From positions 1-23,934 of IMG/VR virus record IMGVR_UViG_3300001833_000046: a stretch of DNA of 23,934 bases. The stretch is one strand, 5' to 3'. The notes beneath the pieces are model-generated. The model did no database searches. It worked only from the letters and a program-made list of their open reading frames with translations, and was not told where the DNA came from. This stretch comes from a virus. Numbering within the stretch: position 1 is the stretch's first letter; every line of letters begins with the position of its first letter. Made by a program: the position numbers and the translations under genes. This document shows, in pieces, positions 22,634 through 23,934 of the stretch.

Positions 22634-23885
22634 CTACCGGGTTGCCTTTCATTTTGGCTTCTGTGTCTGCAAAGGTTTTTCCAGTTGCTTCATTGGTTGC
22701 CTGCTTGCCTGTAAACTCCTGCCAACGCCTAATAATTACATCTATATATGCCGGTGCTAATTCCATCATAAAGCCTTTTTTGTTTTTAGTCTCACAAGCA
22801 ATCAGCGTTGAACCAGACCCGGCAAATAAATCCAAAACATTTGCGCATTTTTTTCCATACTTATCAAAGCACCATTCTGCTAATGCAATCGGCTTTTGCG
22901 TTGGATGCACACGCTTTACATTACGCTCTGATTCCTTAATTAATCCATTCCAAGTATGTTTAAAAATTCTCACAGCTGTTTTTTGATTAGTCCAAGCTAA
23001 TTCACAATCAGCAAAAAAACTTTCTCCATTGTTTTTATCCCAAACAATCCAACAACTTGAATTATCTAAATGTTTAGCATAATAATTGCCGCCCCATATT
23101 ATTTGCACTTCTGGTTCTATTTGCTGTATAATGGCAATTGCTTCAACAGCTACATCAATACTATCATCACCTGCAACTGGCGCATAAATACCAGCTTCAA
23201 TGATCGGCTTTGCTTTCATGCCTTTATGTATTGTTCCTACTTTACCAAAAGGTTTTGAACCACCTACACTATCGCTGCTAACTATTGAAATTCCATAAGG
23301 AGGATCTGTGTAAACCATGTCAGCCTTGTTGCCATCCATTAGCTTTTCTACTGCGTCAATGCTTGTGCTGTCGCCGCACATCAGCCTGTGATCGCCAAGT
23401 AGCCAAATGTCGCCTTCTACGGCAACAACCTGGTCAGCAACATCTGGCACTTCATCCTCGTCTGTTAGGCCTTCGGTTTCTTCGTCCTGCAAAAACTCTG
23501 CAATTTCATCTTCACCAAACCCGGTCAAGTCTAAGTCAAAGCCATCTTCAAGTAGCCGCTCAATTTCAACGGCCAATGCGTCTTCATCCCATCCTGCATT
23601 CAGCGCCAATTTGTTATCTGCTATAACATAAGCCCGGCGCTGTGCATCTGTTAGATGTGTTAACCGGATGCATGGCACTTCTTCCATGCCTAGTTTTTGC
23701 GCGGCCATCAATCTGCCATGCCCGGCAATAATTCCATTGCTGCCATCAATAAGAATTGGATTGGTAAAGCCAAACTCCTTAATGCTGGCCGCCACCTGCG
23801 CAACCTGTTTTTCATCGTGCGTCCTGGTGTTTCCGGAATAGGGAATTAAGTCGCCTGTTTTTAACTGTTCAATTTTCTGTGCCAT
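22626..23885 (-). CDS. ParB-domain DNA (adenine) methyltransferase
   Basis: This 419-residue enzyme probably methylates the phage DNA. Residues about 12-75 are a ParB-like nuclease/CTP-type domain (IPYSGNTRTHDEKQVAQVA, then GIIAGHGRLMAA with the GxxRxxA-like block). Residues 155-395 are a beta-class Rossmann methyltransferase: catalytic DPPY at 194-197 and SAM-binding FAGSGST at 354-360, with conserved HPTQKP at 327-332. DPPY favours N6-adenine over N4-cytosine. The fusion of ParB and methyltransferase is common in phages, often next to the terminase genes, which it is here: the stop overlaps terS by eight bases. The central part (about 22900-23290) uses different codons from the ends. No Shine-Dalgarno is seen. 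Confidence 0.85.
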   Translation of the reverse strand: MAQKIEQLKTGDLIPYSGNTRTHDEKQVAQVAASIKEFGFTNPILIDGSNGIIAGHGRLMAAQKLGMEEVPCIRLTHLTDAQRRAYVIADNKLALNAGWDEDALAVEIERLLEDGFDLDLTGFGEDEIAEFLQDEETEGLTDEDEVPDVADQVVAVEGDIWLLGDHRLMCGDSTSIDAVEKLMDGNKADMVYTDPPYGISIVSSDSVGGSKPFGKVGTIHKGMKAKPIIEAGIYAPVAGDDSIDVAVEAIAIIQQIEPEVQIIWGGNYYAKHLDNSSCWIVWDKNNGESFFADCELAWTNQKTAVRIFKHTWNGLIKESERNVKRVHPTQKPIALAEWCFDKYGKKCANVLDLFAGSGSTLIACETKNKKGFMMELAPAYIDVIIRRWQEFTGKQATNEATGKTFADTEAKMKGNPVDG

Positions 23886-23934
23886 AAATTAATGTTTTCA
23901 ATTCGCGTAAAAAAACGCACCAAGTCAAATCACC
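23886..23934 (-). promoter_or_regulatory. AT-rich leader of the methyltransferase gene
   Basis: The 49-bp edge region has a -35-like TTGACT (minus, 23928-23923) and a short inverted repeat GCGT/ACGC around six A residues (23905-23918), but no convincing -10. It may hold a promoter, or the end of a terminator for a gene outside the window. Confidence 0.2.

Overview
This window is a 24-kb piece of a tailed double-stranded DNA phage, or of a prophage still carrying all its structural genes. It looks like a siphovirus with a lambda-like late module. Every gene I can support lies on the minus strand, so genes are transcribed from the right edge towards position 1. By eye the GC content is in the low forties per cent. 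No tRNA, integrase, repressor gene, insertion sequence or CRISPR array was seen. The host cannot be named from the sequence.

In transcription order the right two thirds are: a ParB-domain DNA methyltransferase (22626-23885), small and large terminase (20032-22633), a gpW-like joining protein, portal, ClpP-type prohead protease fused to a probable scaffold, and major capsid protein (15816-19923). Then come connector and tail-completion proteins in the positions of lambda FI, FII, Z and U (13813-15758), a putative tail tube, a 52-residue protein and a gpG-like protein (12558-13774), the tape measure (10799-12574), and beta-rich tail-tip and fibre proteins (5635-10796). Much of the naming in the connector and tail region rests on this lambda-like order rather than on recognisable motifs.

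The left third holds three tiny-to-small membrane proteins that look like a lysis cassette (4903-5635), although no endolysin is recognisable. They are followed by an HTH-metallophosphatase, an acidic small protein and a deoxynucleoside monophosphate kinase. After a 90-bp regulatory-looking gap comes a recombination/replication operon: a 55-residue protein, RecT, a coiled-coil protein, an OB-fold-like ssDNA-binding candidate, and an SF2 helicase that runs off the left edge.

Genes are tightly packed, with many TAATG or ATGA start-stop overlaps. Intrinsic terminators or strong hairpins follow the capsid gene, the 74-residue gene and the tail-tube/52-residue pair, and probably tune how much of each structural protein is made. 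Several start codons lack a Shine-Dalgarno sequence. Three small genes (52, 54 and 59 residues), the truncated helicase and several corrected starts were worked out directly from the DNA.
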